Numbered from the stretch's first letter, positions 22,231 to 33,512 are shown. The stretch is DNA of 64,000 nucleotides from Charina bottae (GCA_023362775.1 JALMGJ010000020.1:5893501-5957500); one strand, 5' to 3'. Translations and numbers: made by a program. The notes: a model not told the origin generated them from the letters alone.

Positions 22231-22740
22231 TTATTATTAGATTTATTTCCCACCTTTATTTTGTACAACTTAAGGAAGCATACATAATGCTTTTAAAGTC
22301 AGCTCTACTATGTAGACCAAACCAATAAATCAACTTCCCACAAAGACTAAAGCTACTGTTATTAATATTGGCTATATTAGCAGAATCTTTAAAGTCTGAC
22401 TATGCTGTACAAACCCCCCCCCACCTTTATACTCATGTGAATTAGGGAGGTGTCTGCCTGAGACTTTTGTACATGCCTTCTTCTTCTTTTGTACTTAAGC
22501 TATGTTTTTCCCCTTGTCACTTTGGTAATGAATCTATCTCTGTCAAGGTCATCTTCTTTATTCTCTACACCTACTTCCTCCTATTTTCCCCACAACAACA
22601 ATCCTGTGAGGTGGGTTGGGCTGAGAAAGAACAACTGGTCCAAAGTCACCCAGCTGCCTTCCATGCCTACAAGACAACTAGAATTCAGAGTTTTCTAATT
22701 TCTAGTCCAGCATCTTAACCTCTACACCAAGCTGGCTCTC
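22231..22740 (-). mobile_element. tRNA-derived SINE, split by about 250 bp
   Basis: The SINE tail (TTATTTCCCACCTTTATTTTG, reverse complement) is at 22231-22280. The body and tRNA-like head (TTTTCCCCACAACAACAA, CCTGTGAGGTGGG, CTAGTCCAGCATCTTAACC) are at 22545-22740. The intervening 22285-22540 is not SINE sequence, suggesting a later insertion or rearrangement. No target duplication of the insert was fixed. Confidence 0.6.
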
Positions 22741-23205
22741 TATACCTTTCAACAGGAAATCCATTTGAGTCAGGGACTTTGCCAGTTTCATAGACTGCAA
22801 TATCTCTGTAATCTCAGTGTTAGTGGTTGTGCCGGTATATGGTTTATGTTCCTGGGAATTTTCTTCTATTTCAATATATCCCATAAAATTAATAATTTGC
22901 TATTCAATTGCAGAAGTCTCTGATATAACTGAGTATAAAAATCATTGAACGGTTTCTGTTTCAGTAAATGACCATAATTGGTCTGAATTCCAGTTATAAA
23001 ATTCCATTGTTTCTGTTGTTTCAAATGATAGGTGTGGTTATGTAAGTTGTGAAGAAAATTTGATTTATGGAGAAACACATAAAATCTGTATGATAGCAAC
23101 TGTAGATTTTAAGGTGTTTAAAAATAATTGACTGAGAAATTAGATGGTTTACAAGTAGTAGAGAATCATTTACTGTATTACCACTGATCCATTCCACCTT
23201 AGATA

Positions 23206-23210
<5 letters not shown>
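22741..23210. other. No recognisable gene or repeat
   Basis: No feature supported. Confidence 0.5.
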
Positions 23211-23212
<2 letters not shown>

Positions 23213-23243
<31 letters not shown>

Positions 23244-23305
23244 ATTTATACCCCGCCTATCCCCTCCCTAACGGAGGACTCTAGGCGGCTTACATACATA
23301 TATGC
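23213..23305 (-). mobile_element. L2 3' tail next to (ATTG)n
   Basis: (ATTG)n at 23213-23243 followed by TTTATACCCCGCCTATCCCC and GGAGGACTCTAGGCGGCTTAC, the reverse complement of an L2 3' hairpin end. Confidence 0.7.
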
Positions 23306-24654
23306 CTACAAATGGCTTAAGAAGAAAAATTGTTATGATGATCTGCTAAAACAAATTATTAATTTTACTTACTACCAAGTCCTGATCGTAACTTGTTATT
23401 CCAGCCTTCTTTAGTGTATCTGAGATGCTACTTCTTGATTCAAGACTACAAGAGACCAATATAATAATAACAAAAACTCCAAGCATGTATAATTTTTTCA
23501 AAATCTTAGTTAAATCACTAAATACATTCAATAGTCTGTTTTAACTAATGTTAAATTGATCCAATATAAATGCCAAAATGTAAGATGAAACATTGATGTA
23601 AGGTATCCATTTATAAAGCACCAGTGCTTTGTATGACACTTAATCTTCTAATCTACTTTTTCTATGAGTTTTGATTCAAATAACAACTATCCATAATACT
23701 CTTAGGAAAATGTGAGGATCCCTATGATATGCCTACTTGGAAAATTATTAAGAAATATTTTGGACATTATTTAATCACAGCACCTCTCTGTTATTAATTA
23801 AAGTAGCTCATGCTTTTACAGGCTTTATGTTAGCCTGATAGAAAGATGTACTGCTTTAAAAGTTGCAGTATCTTTAACGAGTTGACTTCTTAAAGCAGCC
23901 ACATCTTGTTTTATGTTCACACAAAAACAGAGAGGTGTTGTGCTTTCATGAGATCCAAAGCACCTCTCTTCTTCCCAGCAAAGAGAGAGAGAGAGAGAGA
24001 GAGAGAAACAGAGAGATAATCACAGATCCATGCTAGGAAGTAACTGGATATTCAGTACATGGACTCTGTAAACAAACAAACAAACAAACAAACAAGGGTT
24101 GAATTTGTCAAAGAGATGCTGTACATGGAATGAAGAAACAATCAAGTGGAAAAAAGAGTGAAGGAAAAATTATTAGGAGAGAAATGAAGTTATTTCACAT
24201 GGAAACTGGAAATCACCTAGGGAAGAAATTCAGACACAGCCCAGGTTTGTCTCAATGCATGCATAAATACAATTGAACCATTTTGAATATATAACCATTT
24301 TAAATATTGCTAACATGACAGGCTGAAATATTTACAATGAAAAATGCAACCTGACTGTACAAATTACCAAATGTTAATTAAGCATTATTGGTAAGTTCAA
24401 AGCTGGAGTTGGTGCCAGGCAGAGAAAGACTGTTTGCAAGTTTGGAGCTGGTTGTTATCAATATACTGATGATAGGCAAGCAAATTGTATCAGCTTTGAA
24501 TTGGATATCTCCAAAACCTCTGAATGTCTCCATGTTATTTGAGTCAAAATATGGGGGAATAAATTAAAACCCCATATGGAGAAGGCAAAGTTCTTACTGA
24601 TTTATTGAGACAAATTTCAGGATAAATTCCTACTGTGGATCAGCTGAACTCCGC
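23306..24654. repeat. Mostly unique, with (GA)n and (CAAA)n
   Basis: A (GA)n tract at about 23978-24006 and a (CAAA)n tract at about 24067-24096 sit in otherwise unrecognised sequence. Confidence 0.6.
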
Positions 24655-25330
24655 CTTAAGGATTACAAAGGTCTCCAGTTTGGGGGTTTTCCTGGATCTG
24701 GCATTGATTCTGGGTAGTGATGTGTCAGTGGCAAGGAAAGCCTTTACAGTAATCAGCTTTGGCTGATCAACCAGCTCTATCTAGGCTGACCATATGTCCC
24801 GTTTTGAATGCATTTTTCAACTGTCCCGTTGTTTTGATAAAAATCTCAATTTTGTCCCGTTTTTTAAACCTGGCAGGAATGGCGTGGAAGAAGGATCCGA
24901 GCCGGAGCTGCCGATTGGAGGCAGCCCAGAAGAGGAAGCCTTCCTGCCTATCAGCGTGCGGCAAAGGAGGGACCGGGGGGGGGCAGAGTTTGCAGGCGGG
25001 AGCCAATTGCATGGACCGGGGGGACGGTTTGCAGGCGGGAGCCAATCGTGCAGACCGGGGGGCAGGGACCCCTGTCTTTTTCATGAATACAGAATATTAC
25101 ATAAGACCCTGTCCCGTTTTGCCATCCCAATGTCCTGTTTTTGTCTCAAGGAAATATGGTCAGCCTAGCTCTATCCCTAACTGGAAAAAAGAGATTTGGC
25201 TTCAGTGATTCACACACGGGTAACTTCAAGTCTGGATTATTGTAATGCATTCTTTAAGGGATGGCATTTGAAGACAGTATGGAAATTGCAGCTAGCCCAG
25301 AATACAGAAGCATAGGCAGTAAGTGGGGCT
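24655..25330 (+). pseudogene. Old LINE (L2/CR1 group) remnant split by a hAT MITE
   Basis: Left part encodes LGVFLDLALILGSDVSVARKAF, matching SLGVLLDSRLLL and VARRAF of the L2 copies. Right part (from 25176) encodes degenerate HTxVTSxLDYCN-like sequence and a KTVWKLQLAQN-like stretch. The MITE at 24782-25167 separates the two. Many stops. Confidence 0.6.
24782..25167. mobile_element. hAT-type MITE, TAGGCTGACCATAT family
   Basis: 386 bp with inverted terminal repeats TAGGCTGACCATAT and ATATGGTCAGCCTA, flanked by perfect 8-bp duplications GCTCTATC (24774-24781 and 25168-25175). It also has subterminal GTCCCGTTTT repeats and an internal duplicated GC-rich segment (TTTGCAGGCGGGAGCCAAT twice, near 24990 and 25030). 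The 8-bp duplication indicates a hAT transposase acting in trans. The long frames over it are artefacts. Confidence 0.9.
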
Positions 25331-25334
25331 TCAT

Positions 25335-25924
25335 GAAGGTTCCCCATGTTGTAACAACTACACTCTTGTGAGTTGTGTTCCAAGCCTAATTCCTGGCATC
25401 CACAATGGATTTACTTAGGCTAGGTTAGGACTAGGTTACTTGCAGAACAACATAATCCCATATAGTCCACCCTACATTCTTGATTCATCAACAGGGTGTT
25501 CTTTACAGGCCCCACCCACAGATACATTTGACAGCCACATTAATTCTGCATTTTCATGGCAGAGTCCATGCTGTGGAGCAAACTACCACTGGGGTTCAAC
25601 CAGATTCCCTTATTACAGTTTAGAAGGTGACTCAAAACACTTTTTTTACCCAGTCCATCTTTTTTGTTTTAGTTGTTTATAACTTTAAAAATATTTATTG
25701 TCTCATAATGAATTTTAATAATGGTTTAGGATTTTTTAAAGTTGTACTCCAGCCCACTCTTCAAGGCTCTGGGTTGGGAACTGAAATGGCTAGGATGACC
25801 TTGCAACTAGTATGGGAAGTGAAAATAGAGCAGAGGTCTTCTCTACCTGTGTTCATCAATGCACTGGATCACACTGTAGTAAGTTTGATCTCCATTGTGC
25901 CCAACCACCGGAACCTCTGAAGCA
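25335..25924. other. No clear feature; possible old LINE traces
   Basis: Some weak similarity to LINE C-terminal sequence is possible, but no landmark was firm enough to call. Confidence 0.4.
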
Positions 25925-28900
25925 AGTCATAATCCAGGATGTCCGGGGGCCCAGAAGTGGAGGCGTCTGGGCTAGGATTCTCTGGGGGCTGCGGGGCGGA
26001 GAATTTCATCGAGGTGGTGACGGGTAAGGGACGATATGACGGGAGCTGGGGGGCAGGCCATCGTTGGGGAAGGCGCCCCCGGTGTTTGTTACCGGGGGTG
26101 TGTTCCGGCCCCCCAAGCTCAAACCCAGACCCTGGTAATCAGATCTTCGAGGGCCCTGAGGTCCGGCTGTTGCTCCTTAATGCCAGGTCAGTGAATAACA
26201 AGGCCCCCCTCATTCATGACTTGCTCGCGGATGAGGGGGCAGACCTGGCATGTATCACTGAGACCTGGCTGGGCCCAGAAGGAGGGGTTGCCCTTTCAGA
26301 AATGTGCCCAGCCAGGTTTCGAGTGTGGCATCAACCGAGACAACGGGGCAGGGGAGGAGGGGTAGCGGTTGTCATCCGGGAGTCTCTGGTGGCCTTCAGG
26401 GGCACGGCTCCACAAGTGGCCGGGTGTGAAACCCTGTTCTTCAAGTTGGGTTCTCGAGAGCAGTTGGGAGTGTTGTTGCTGTACCAGCCTTCCTGCTGCG
26501 TGGCAACCTCCCTGCCCGAGCTGCTCGAGGCCGTCTCAGGGTTGGCAGTGGAATTCCCCAGACTTATGGTCTTGGGGGATTTCAATCTGCCTTCTCTGGG
26601 ACGGACCTCTGAGACAGCTCGGGAGTTCATGGTTACCATGGCAACCATGGGCCTGTCACAGATTATTCGGGACCCGACTCGGGACAGTGGCCTCACCCCG
26701 GACTTAGTTTTCTTGTCTGAGCAGTGGCAATGTGATCTGAGGGGAGAGTTACATCTATCCCCATTGTCATGGTCAGACCACGCCCTGGTGACCCTGAGGC
26801 TCTCTTGTGCTGCCCCAGTCCGCAGGGAGGCAGGACCTATTAGATTGGTCCACCCCCGACGACTGATGGACCCAATGAGGTTTCAAAAGGAGCTGGGGGT
26901 TATACCCGAAGATCTGATGCACGGTCCGGCGGAGGTCCTGGCCACAGCTTGGAATAAGGAGGCGGCCGGGGCCCTGGACAGGATCGCGCCTATGGGGCCT
27001 CTCTTACCTCGTTCGACCCGTCACTCCCCGTGGTTCACGGAGGAGTTTTGGGTTTTGAAGAGGGTTAAGAGACATCTAGAGCGCCGCTGGAGGAAGACGA
27101 GGACTGAATCTGACCGGACACAATCTAGAGCCGCTATTAGGGCCTACCTTGTGGCGGTAAGAGCGGCGAAACGTGAATATTTCTCCGCTTTTATTGCGTC
27201 CGCAGATTGCCGCCCGATGGCCCTATTTAAGATTACTAGATCTCTCTTGGGTCACGAAGATACGGTGACCCATCTACAGGGCCAGTCAGAAGAATTTGCT
27301 GAGCAAATCGCTCAGATTCATTCCAAATTGAACTCTAAGCGTGAAGCACAATCTGGAGAGATGCCAGAGGTTCGTACTTACCCTGTTATCTGGGAACGGT
27401 TTGATCCTGTTGGGCCTGATGAAGTAGACAGGATCCTCCGGATTGTAAATGCCACCATGTGCCATCTTGACCCATGTCCCTCCTGGCTGGTGAAATCAGC
27501 TCAGGAGGTTACATGTGGTTGGGTCCAGGGGATGATTAATGCATCCTTAGCAGAGGGGGTGTTTCCAGCAGACTTTAAGGAAGCACTGCTGCACCCCCTC
27601 CTTAAGAAACCTTCCCTGGACCCCACTGTTTTGAACAATTTTCGTCCTGTCTCCCACCTTCCCTTTTTGGGAAAGGTGGTTGAGAAGGTGGTGGCGCTGC
27701 AACTCCAGAGGATTCTGGATGAAACGGATTACCTAGACCCCTTTCAGTCAGGTTTTAGGCCGGGATATGGGACAGAGACTGCATTGGTCGTGCTTATGGA
27801 TGATCTCTGGCGGGAGCGGGATGGAGGGAGTGCATCCATTCTCGCTCTCTTGGACCTCTCAGTGGCTTTCTATACCGTCGACCACGGTATCCTTTTGGAG
27901 CGACTCAGGGAGTTGGGGGTGGGCGGTGTAGTTTTGCGCTGGTTTACCTCCTTCCTCCAGGGCCGCTCACAATCGGTGGTAATAGGAGAGGAGAGATCCG
28001 ACCCACGGGCCCTTCTTTGTGTGGTGCCGCAGGGTTCGGTTCTCTCTCCTCTCCTATTTAACATCTACATGAAGCCGCTGGGTGAGATCATCCGTCATCA
28101 CGGGATGAGGTATCACCAATATGCTGATGATACTCAATTGTATATCTCCATCCCGGGTGAAGTAAGTGTTGCAGTCGACACCCTATCTCAGTGCCTGGGG
28201 GCTGTAGGGGCCTGGATGGGGAACAACAGGCTTCAACTGAACCCTAGTAAGACAGAGTGGCTATGGATTGATGGCCCCTCGGCCTCCAGGAAGTTATCAT
28301 CTTTAATTCTGGATGGGGTGGCACTACCCCGTTCAGACTCAGTCCGGAGCTTGGGGGTCCTCCTGGACTCACGACTCCTGCTCGAAGAGCAGGTGGCAGT
28401 CGTGGCCAGGAGGGCCTTTGCACAGTTTCAGCTTGTGTTCCAGTTGCGCCCCTTCCTGGATCGAGAGGCCCTCCGAATAGTCACTCATGCCCTTGTCATC
28501 TCTCATATAGATTATTGCAATGTGCTCTACATGGGGCTACCCTTGAAGAGTATCTGGAAGCTTCAGCTGGTCCAAAATGCAGCCGCTCGAGTGGTTATGG
28601 GTGCGAGAAGATCAGCACATGTAACACCACTGCTCCGCGAGCTGCATTGGGTACCAGTTTGCTTCCGGGTCCAATTCAAGGTGTTGGTTATCACCTTTAA
28701 AGCCCTACATGGCATGGGGCCAGGCTATCTGAGGGACCAACTCATCCCGATTGCATCTACCCACCCCACCTGGTCATGCAGGGAGGGCATGCTGTGGACC
28801 CTGTCAACAAAGGAATTCCATCTAGCGGGGTCCAGGAGGCGTGCCTTCTCTGCGATAGCACCCGCCCTGTGGAACATCCTGCCCCCAGAGGTCAGGCAGG

Positions 28901-29120
28901 CACCCTCCCTCCTGGCCTTTAGGAAGTCCCTAAAAACCTGGTGCTGCCGCCTGGTGTGGGACAAAGGTAGAGATAGTTCCTCCTGGGGGTGGTTAGTTTA
29001 ATAATAACCTCCTTTTAAGATCCTACCATCCTCTGGATTTTTATATTCTTATTTATTGTACTGTTTATTGTATTTTAATGATTATTGATTTTTAATTTTA
29101 ATTTTAACATTTAAACCACT
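25925..29120 (+). mobile_element. Long L2-type LINE
   Basis: Contains the whole endonuclease-RT frame and a short AT-rich 3' region, but lacks the GCCCAGAGTCC hairpin and (AAAT)n tail carried by other L2 pieces here. Sequence similarity with the copy at 54040-56960 starts near CTCTGGGGGCTG, about 55 bp into this element. No target duplication was found, so both boundaries are approximate. Confidence 0.85.
25939..29001 (+). CDS. L2 ORF2: endonuclease and reverse transcriptase, catalytically altered
   Basis: 1,020 codons without interruption. The N-terminal apurinic-like endonuclease shows NARSVNNK (residue 81), TETWL (E108), GDFNLP (D214) and SWSDHALV (D280, H281). The RT follows: FRPVSHLPFLGKVVEK near 567, motif A at about 645, PQGSVLSPLLF, then YADDTQLY (motif C, 728-731). 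The C-terminal LHWVPV, FKVLVITFKALHG and AFSAIAPALWN blocks are typical of L2 elements. Motif A reads AFYTVDH where the family and the second copy here have AFDT, so a metal-binding Asp is Tyr (codon TAT at 27871-27873). The polymerase should be inactive although the frame is open. The start codon is the first ATG; the true N-terminus is uncertain. Confidence 0.92.
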   Translation: MSGGPEVEASGLGFSGGCGAENFIEVVTGKGRYDGSWGAGHRWGRRPRCLLPGVCSGPPSSNPDPGNQIFEGPEVRLLLLNARSVNNKAPLIHDLLADEGADLACITETWLGPEGGVALSEMCPARFRVWHQPRQRGRGGGVAVVIRESLVAFRGTAPQVAGCETLFFKLGSREQLGVLLLYQPSCCVATSLPELLEAVSGLAVEFPRLMVLGDFNLPSLGRTSETAREFMVTMATMGLSQIIRDPTRDSGLTPDLVFLSEQWQCDLRGELHLSPLSWSDHALVTLRLSCAAPVRREAGPIRLVHPRRLMDPMRFQKELGVIPEDLMHGPAEVLATAWNKEAAGALDRIAPMGPLLPRSTRHSPWFTEEFWVLKRVKRHLERRWRKTRTESDRTQSRAAIRAYLVAVRAAKREYFSAFIASADCRPMALFKITRSLLGHEDTVTHLQGQSEEFAEQIAQIHSKLNSKREAQSGEMPEVRTYPVIWERFDPVGPDEVDRILRIVNATMCHLDPCPSWLVKSAQEVTCGWVQGMINASLAEGVFPADFKEALLHPLLKKPSLDPTVLNNFRPVSHLPFLGKVVEKVVALQLQRILDETDYLDPFQSGFRPGYGTETALVVLMDDLWRERDGGSASILALLDLSVAFYTVDHGILLERLRELGVGGVVLRWFTSFLQGRSQSVVIGEERSDPRALLCVVPQGSVLSPLLFNIYMKPLGEIIRHHGMRYHQYADDTQLYISIPGEVSVAVDTLSQCLGAVGAWMGNNRLQLNPSKTEWLWIDGPSASRKLSSLILDGVALPRSDSVRSLGVLLDSRLLLEEQVAVVARRAFAQFQLVFQLRPFLDREALRIVTHALVISHIDYCNVLYMGLPLKSIWKLQLVQNAAARVVMGARRSAHVTPLLRELHWVPVCFRVQFKVLVITFKALHGMGPGYLRDQLIPIASTHPTWSCREGMLWTLSTKEFHLAGSRRRAFSAIAPALWNILPPEVRQAPSLLAFRKSLKTWCCRLVWDKGRDSSSWGWLV

Positions 29121-30243
29121 AGGCCACTAGGAAGATCTGGAAACCGATAACCCTGTCTCAAGGGACAGTCATATTATGGAGTAGACTTGAGGAGTATATT
29201 CCACTCTGCCTAATGATGCAAGACATTGTAGTCATGTTGCCTGTACATGGAAGAATCTGATTGTACCAGTTTAAATACTGGAACTTTACTTATTGGTTGT
29301 TGTTGCTTTATTTCAAGACCAAAACTTTGGACTACATACAGAGAGTATTCAGCATACAGTTACACATCCCCTATACTGAGATTTAATCAGCCACTGTTGC
29401 ATCTTAAGAAGATATCGACAGAGCAGATGTTTTGAAATCTGAGTCTGATTGCCTTTCATATGACACATTGCTGGAAATAAAATTTAGCTCCAGCTGGTGG
29501 GGAAATATATGCTGGAGATGAAAGCACATACAGTAAGTAAAATGGCATGAAGTACAGTGGTAAATGCAACATAGAAAGTTGGAAAGATTAAGAAAATAAT
29601 AATAAAAGAGAAACAAACAACAGAAGCAATTTGCTTAGAATCACAAAACTCAATGAACTAAGCTGTTGATGTGATAAACATTAAATATAGCTTTCTAGAT
29701 TGACTTAAGTAGAAGGACGAAAATCCATATGTGTGATGTATGGAAAACACAGAGCAAACAACACCTTTCTTTACCATATTATATGAAAATAAAAATTATG
29801 CATAATTATAATTATATTATAAAATAATTGTCCGTTTCCATCTAGCATCAAAGATATACAACTGGATAGTACAGAACATAATGATTATTGTGACCCCGAG
29901 TAATGCATTATAAGGAAAGAACTTTTTTGATGGAGGAGGATTTTTTCAACATTTCTATCTTTAGAATAAGATGTGTTTCATGGGGTATCCCATTTAACAT
30001 CAATTGCATGCATACGTACCTTTATTACTGTCACTGATTAGAATACAACAATCAATAGCAGATGGGACAAAATAAAACAGTCCATGACTAGATCACATTC
30101 AGTATTAACTGGATTTATACATAGGCAACTATTATCAGCTCCCTAGTTACTTCACAAGGTTTCCCCAAGATAAATCCCTGGAGTAAATAGTATAAATCAA
30201 TACATATAACTTCTTATAAGTGTTAAGAGGAATGAAGCAGTTT
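29121..30243. other. No recognisable gene or repeat
   Basis: AT-rich unique-looking sequence. Confidence 0.5.
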
Positions 30244-30345
30244 TCATATTTATTTATTTATTTATTTTTCAAACTTTGCCACCGCCCATCTCCCCCAGCA
30301 AAGGGGGACTCTGGGCGGTTTACAATAGCAGACACTTTAAAACAG
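30244..30345 (-). mobile_element. L2 3' tail
   Basis: (TTTA)n then CCACCGCCCATCTCCCCC and GGGGGACTCTGGGCGGTTTAC, reverse complement of the L2 terminal hairpin. Confidence 0.82.
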
Positions 30346-30558
30346 TAGGGATAAAAACATCTAAAATATAAATACACTATTTCCAAATATAAATATAAAA
30401 ATAAGAATAAATATAAAAATCCAAGTGGCTAAAAAAGATCTAAATATATCAGTGATATTTCATATTGCTGAAAAGCAGATGGCTACTAGGAATCTTGTTA
30501 ATGTCTCCCTGTGGAACTGTGGGCTTTCTTTGTGTAGAATTGATTCCTATCTTGTGTT

Positions 30559-31095
30559 TGTTCGAGGTCCCAGCAAATCAGCATGCCTCATTAGCATGTG
30601 GATGAGTTCGTTCTAGGATGCAATTCTCTATATGCTTCTGGAGGAAGCTGTTTGTTGTCCCTCCAACATTCCTCTGCTCTCTACCTCCTTCTACCATCTG
30701 AGAAGGTAGCATGCTGCTGCTGCTGCTTCTATCTAGAAGCCATGCCTAGAGTCAGGAGGTTCCCCCTTTCCACATGCAGCCTTTAGCAGCAATGAGGGCT
30801 AAGCGTCAATTCAGTTTAGGGAAAGAAAGAAGAGCAAGAATCATATTTCCTGAATGGATGTAACTGGACCAAATAAACGAGTAAGATTTTCTTTTGTGCT
30901 TATTTTTTTTAACCTACTTTGTCTAAGTGTGCAATTCTTTATGCTTGGGTGGGCTAAGTGTGTAAGATCAATAACCTATATTTCTCTAATGTGCTCATCA
31001 ACACTATTTTAGAGAATACTCTTTTTTGTGCACGTCTTTTTGCTGTATTAAACTCTGCTCCATTCAGTGGTTCTAGCTGTCCACTAATGGTTTCA
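30559..31095 (+). mobile_element. Solo LTR (family B, copy 2)
   Basis: 537 bp, TGTTCGAG...GGTTTCA, with perfect 5-bp duplications GTGTT (30554-30558 and 31096-31100). It has an AATAAACGAG poly(A) signal near 30874 and full-length similarity to 14201-14729. The exact TG...CA ends and duplication support LTR identity without a database. Confidence 0.85.
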
Positions 31096-31351
31096 GTGTT
31101 ATAATCAGAAATAATGTAGACATGGTAGGTGCAGAGGAGAATAGTAAAGAATTTCAATCTTTTCAGCACCACTTACAATGTTCATACTGACACTGTGGGA
31201 AGAATCAAGCATCCTTAGGTATCAGGACTGTAATTTGGGTAACTAAACTTAAATTAAAAAAAAGAATAAAAATGTTGCACAACATATTGCAGAAGAGGAA
31301 TGGACTTTCATTTGCACAAAAGGACGATCTATTTCTTTCTATCCTCTAGAC

Positions 31352-31720
31352 CAGGGCTTTCCAAAGTGCTGCCGCTGGCGACACGCCAGTGGCGGTGTGG
31401 CGGCGGCGGCAGTACAGCGGCGGCGCGGGGGCGTGCGCACGCAGCGGCGACACAGGAGGGCATGCGGTGGCACGCACGCGTGTGGCAGCAACACAGAGCG
31501 GCATGCAGCGGCGCGGGGGGGCGCGGCGGCGCGCGCGCATGGCGGCAGCGTGGGGGGGCGTGCGGCAGCACGCGCACAGCGTCAGCGCGGGGGGGCGTGC
31601 GGCGGCGCGCGCACGTGCACGGCGGTGGCGGCAGCGGCTGCCGCTGCCACCGTGCACGCGCACGCCGCCACTTCCGGGTGGTGTGGCGACACACCACGCT
31701 GTGTGTGGCGACAGACTTTT
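31352..31720. mobile_element. hAT-type MITE, copy H6, right end missing
   Basis: Starts with the inverted repeat CAGGGCTTTCCAAA after CTCTAGAC. It has a very GC-rich GGCGGC/GCACGC interior and reaches the GTGTGGCGACACACCA segment shared with H4 and H5. The final ACAGTTTGGAAAGCTCTG terminus is absent. The long frames on both strands across it are composition artefacts. Confidence 0.75.
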
Positions 31721-31888
31721 GTAAACAAGTTTATTCCACCCATTATTTATTTCCTACTTTAAGTCAATATCTGCCTTTTCTGCTCTACATAATCAATATA
31801 ATAATCTATTGTGGAGTCATTTACATATTTAAGGTTTAATGTAGGGGAAATGTAGATGCTAAATATGCATTTGGATATCCTGTATTTA

Positions 31889-31975
31889 CTTCCTTCCTTC
31901 CTTCCTTCCTTCCTTCCTTCCTTACTTCCTTACTTGTTTGCTTGCTTACTTACTTACTGTACTTACTTATTTTAA
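31889..31975 (+). repeat. (CCTT)n grading into (CTTA)n
   Basis: CTTC units followed by TTAC/TTGC variants. Pyrimidine-rich low-complexity tract. Confidence 0.85.
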
Positions 31976-32235
31976 AATACCACAACCCTGGGAAGCTCAC
32001 AAAACTATAAAAACAACCAAACCTCCCTCAACAACCAAAATAAAAACTCAATACTGTAAAAACTCTTCCACACATCTTGCTAGGCTCCATCTGCATGATA
32101 CGCCACACCATTACTTAGGTTTAGAATTTCTAAAAGTAGTATTTTATTTTGATTTATTTTAGTATTTTTATTCTTAATTAATTTTAGATCCTATTATACT
32201 TACTGTTTTTCTGGTATAGATAGATATAGATATTA

Positions 32236-32559
32236 AAGGTAAAGGTTCCCCTGTACAGTTGTGTCCGACTCTAGGAGCCGGTGCTCATCTCCATTTGTTA
32301 GCCGAAGAGCCAGCGTTGTCTGAAGACGCTTCCGCGGTCATGTGGCTGGCATGACGCACGCGGAACGCTGTTACCTTCCCACCAAAGTGGTACCTATTCA
32401 TCTACTTGCATTTGCATGCTTTCGAATTGCTAGGTTGGCAAGAGCTGGGGTGAGTGCAGGAGTTCACTCCGTCACGCGGGGCTAGGGATTCGAACCTCCG
32501 AACTTGCGACCTTCTGATCGACAAGCCTGGCGTCTTAACCGCTGAGCCATCGCGACCCC
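32236..32559 (-). mobile_element. Sauria-type SINE (BovB-tailed), copy 2
   Basis: 324 bp between perfect 14-bp duplications AGATATAGATATTA (32222-32235 and 32560-32573). Minus strand has the GGCTCAGCGGTTAAGACG A-box head, GGTTCGAATCC B box and the AGAGTCGGACACAACTG tail with ACCTTT repeats. Close match to 16828-17158. Confidence 0.92.
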
Positions 32560-32639
32560 AGATATAGATATTACTAGATAGTAATATAGATATTACTAGA
32601 TATCTTGATTGTAGCTGGCCTTAGGGCTGTAATAAACTT

Positions 32640-33270
32640 GATTTATTTATGCTAGGCTCCACCTTCATCCTGCCCCAACACTTGTGGGAAGAGCCAGCTC
32701 TGCAAGACCTTCCGGAAGAAGAGGTATGCATTTGTTTGCTTTGAACAAGATGGACATTCAAGACACACCATCTTAGAATTTCTGACTGAAAAAATGAGAG
32801 ACAGTATGGGAAGACTCAAATTATGATATTGAAGCACTTGGTAATGAAGGAAGAATGAAGAAGGGTTTCACCAAAGGATTTTAAGAAAGGAAAGAAATTG
32901 GTGCCTGTCTCCTCATGATGCCTTGTCTTTTGACAAGGAATTATATGCGGCTCAGTTTGAAAAAAGAAATCAAGGAAGCCCCTGATACAAAGGTAGAGAA
33001 ACAGGAGCAGCTGGAAGATCCTATGCAGATTTTTTTTCGATTATGGAGTAACAATCTTTTCTGGTTTTAATAGTGAATCTGCTTTAGCTAAAATATCACA
33101 CAGAATGATTGATACCACTGAGCTGGATAGACGTGGATAATCGTGGAATGCTGGCCATGTGTCAAGTTATCCTTCTCAACATTCAAAATATACTGGCGTT
33201 AACAAAATGGAAAAACTATTATTAAAGCTGATTATGACATTTGATCTACATATTGTAACTGGAGCCACCT
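32640..33270. other. Possible L2 fragment, otherwise unassigned
   Basis: Minus-strand 32740-32655 encodes FFRKVLQSWLFPQ, like the FRKALKTW end of L2, but it is short. Nothing else in the interval was recognised. Confidence 0.3.
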
Positions 33271-33284
33271 TTCAATATAGTCAG

Positions 33285-33512
33285 GCATTTTTGTCTCTGT
33301 GTGTGTGCCTTCAAGTCAGTGTTGACTCCTGGTGACTGCCTGGACTATTCCCTGCAGTTTTCTTGGCATGTTTTTCAGAAGTGTTTGCCATTGCTGCTTT
33401 CTCCCTAGGGCAGAGAGAGAGAGAGACTGGCCCAAAGGCACCCTGAACTCTGCCTTAGGCATGGCCTCTCTGTGTCTAGCCTGGTGCTTTAACCACTATA
33501 CCAAACTGGCTC
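33285..33512 (-). mobile_element. tRNA-head SINE with alternative tail
   Basis: 228 bp between perfect 13-bp duplications TCAATATAGTCAG (33272-33284 and 33513-33525). On the minus strand it has the tRNA-like head ending at 33512 and the tail AGTCAACACTGACTTGAAGGC. Same type as 16331-16550. Confidence 0.85.

Noticed and set aside
27870..28064. Antisense frames within the L2 ORF
   Set aside because: Shadows of the RT coding frame.
31300..31839. Long Ala/Arg/Gly-rich frames on both strands
   Set aside because: They overlap the GC-rich interior of MITE H6. Openness in several frames of both strands is explained by composition.
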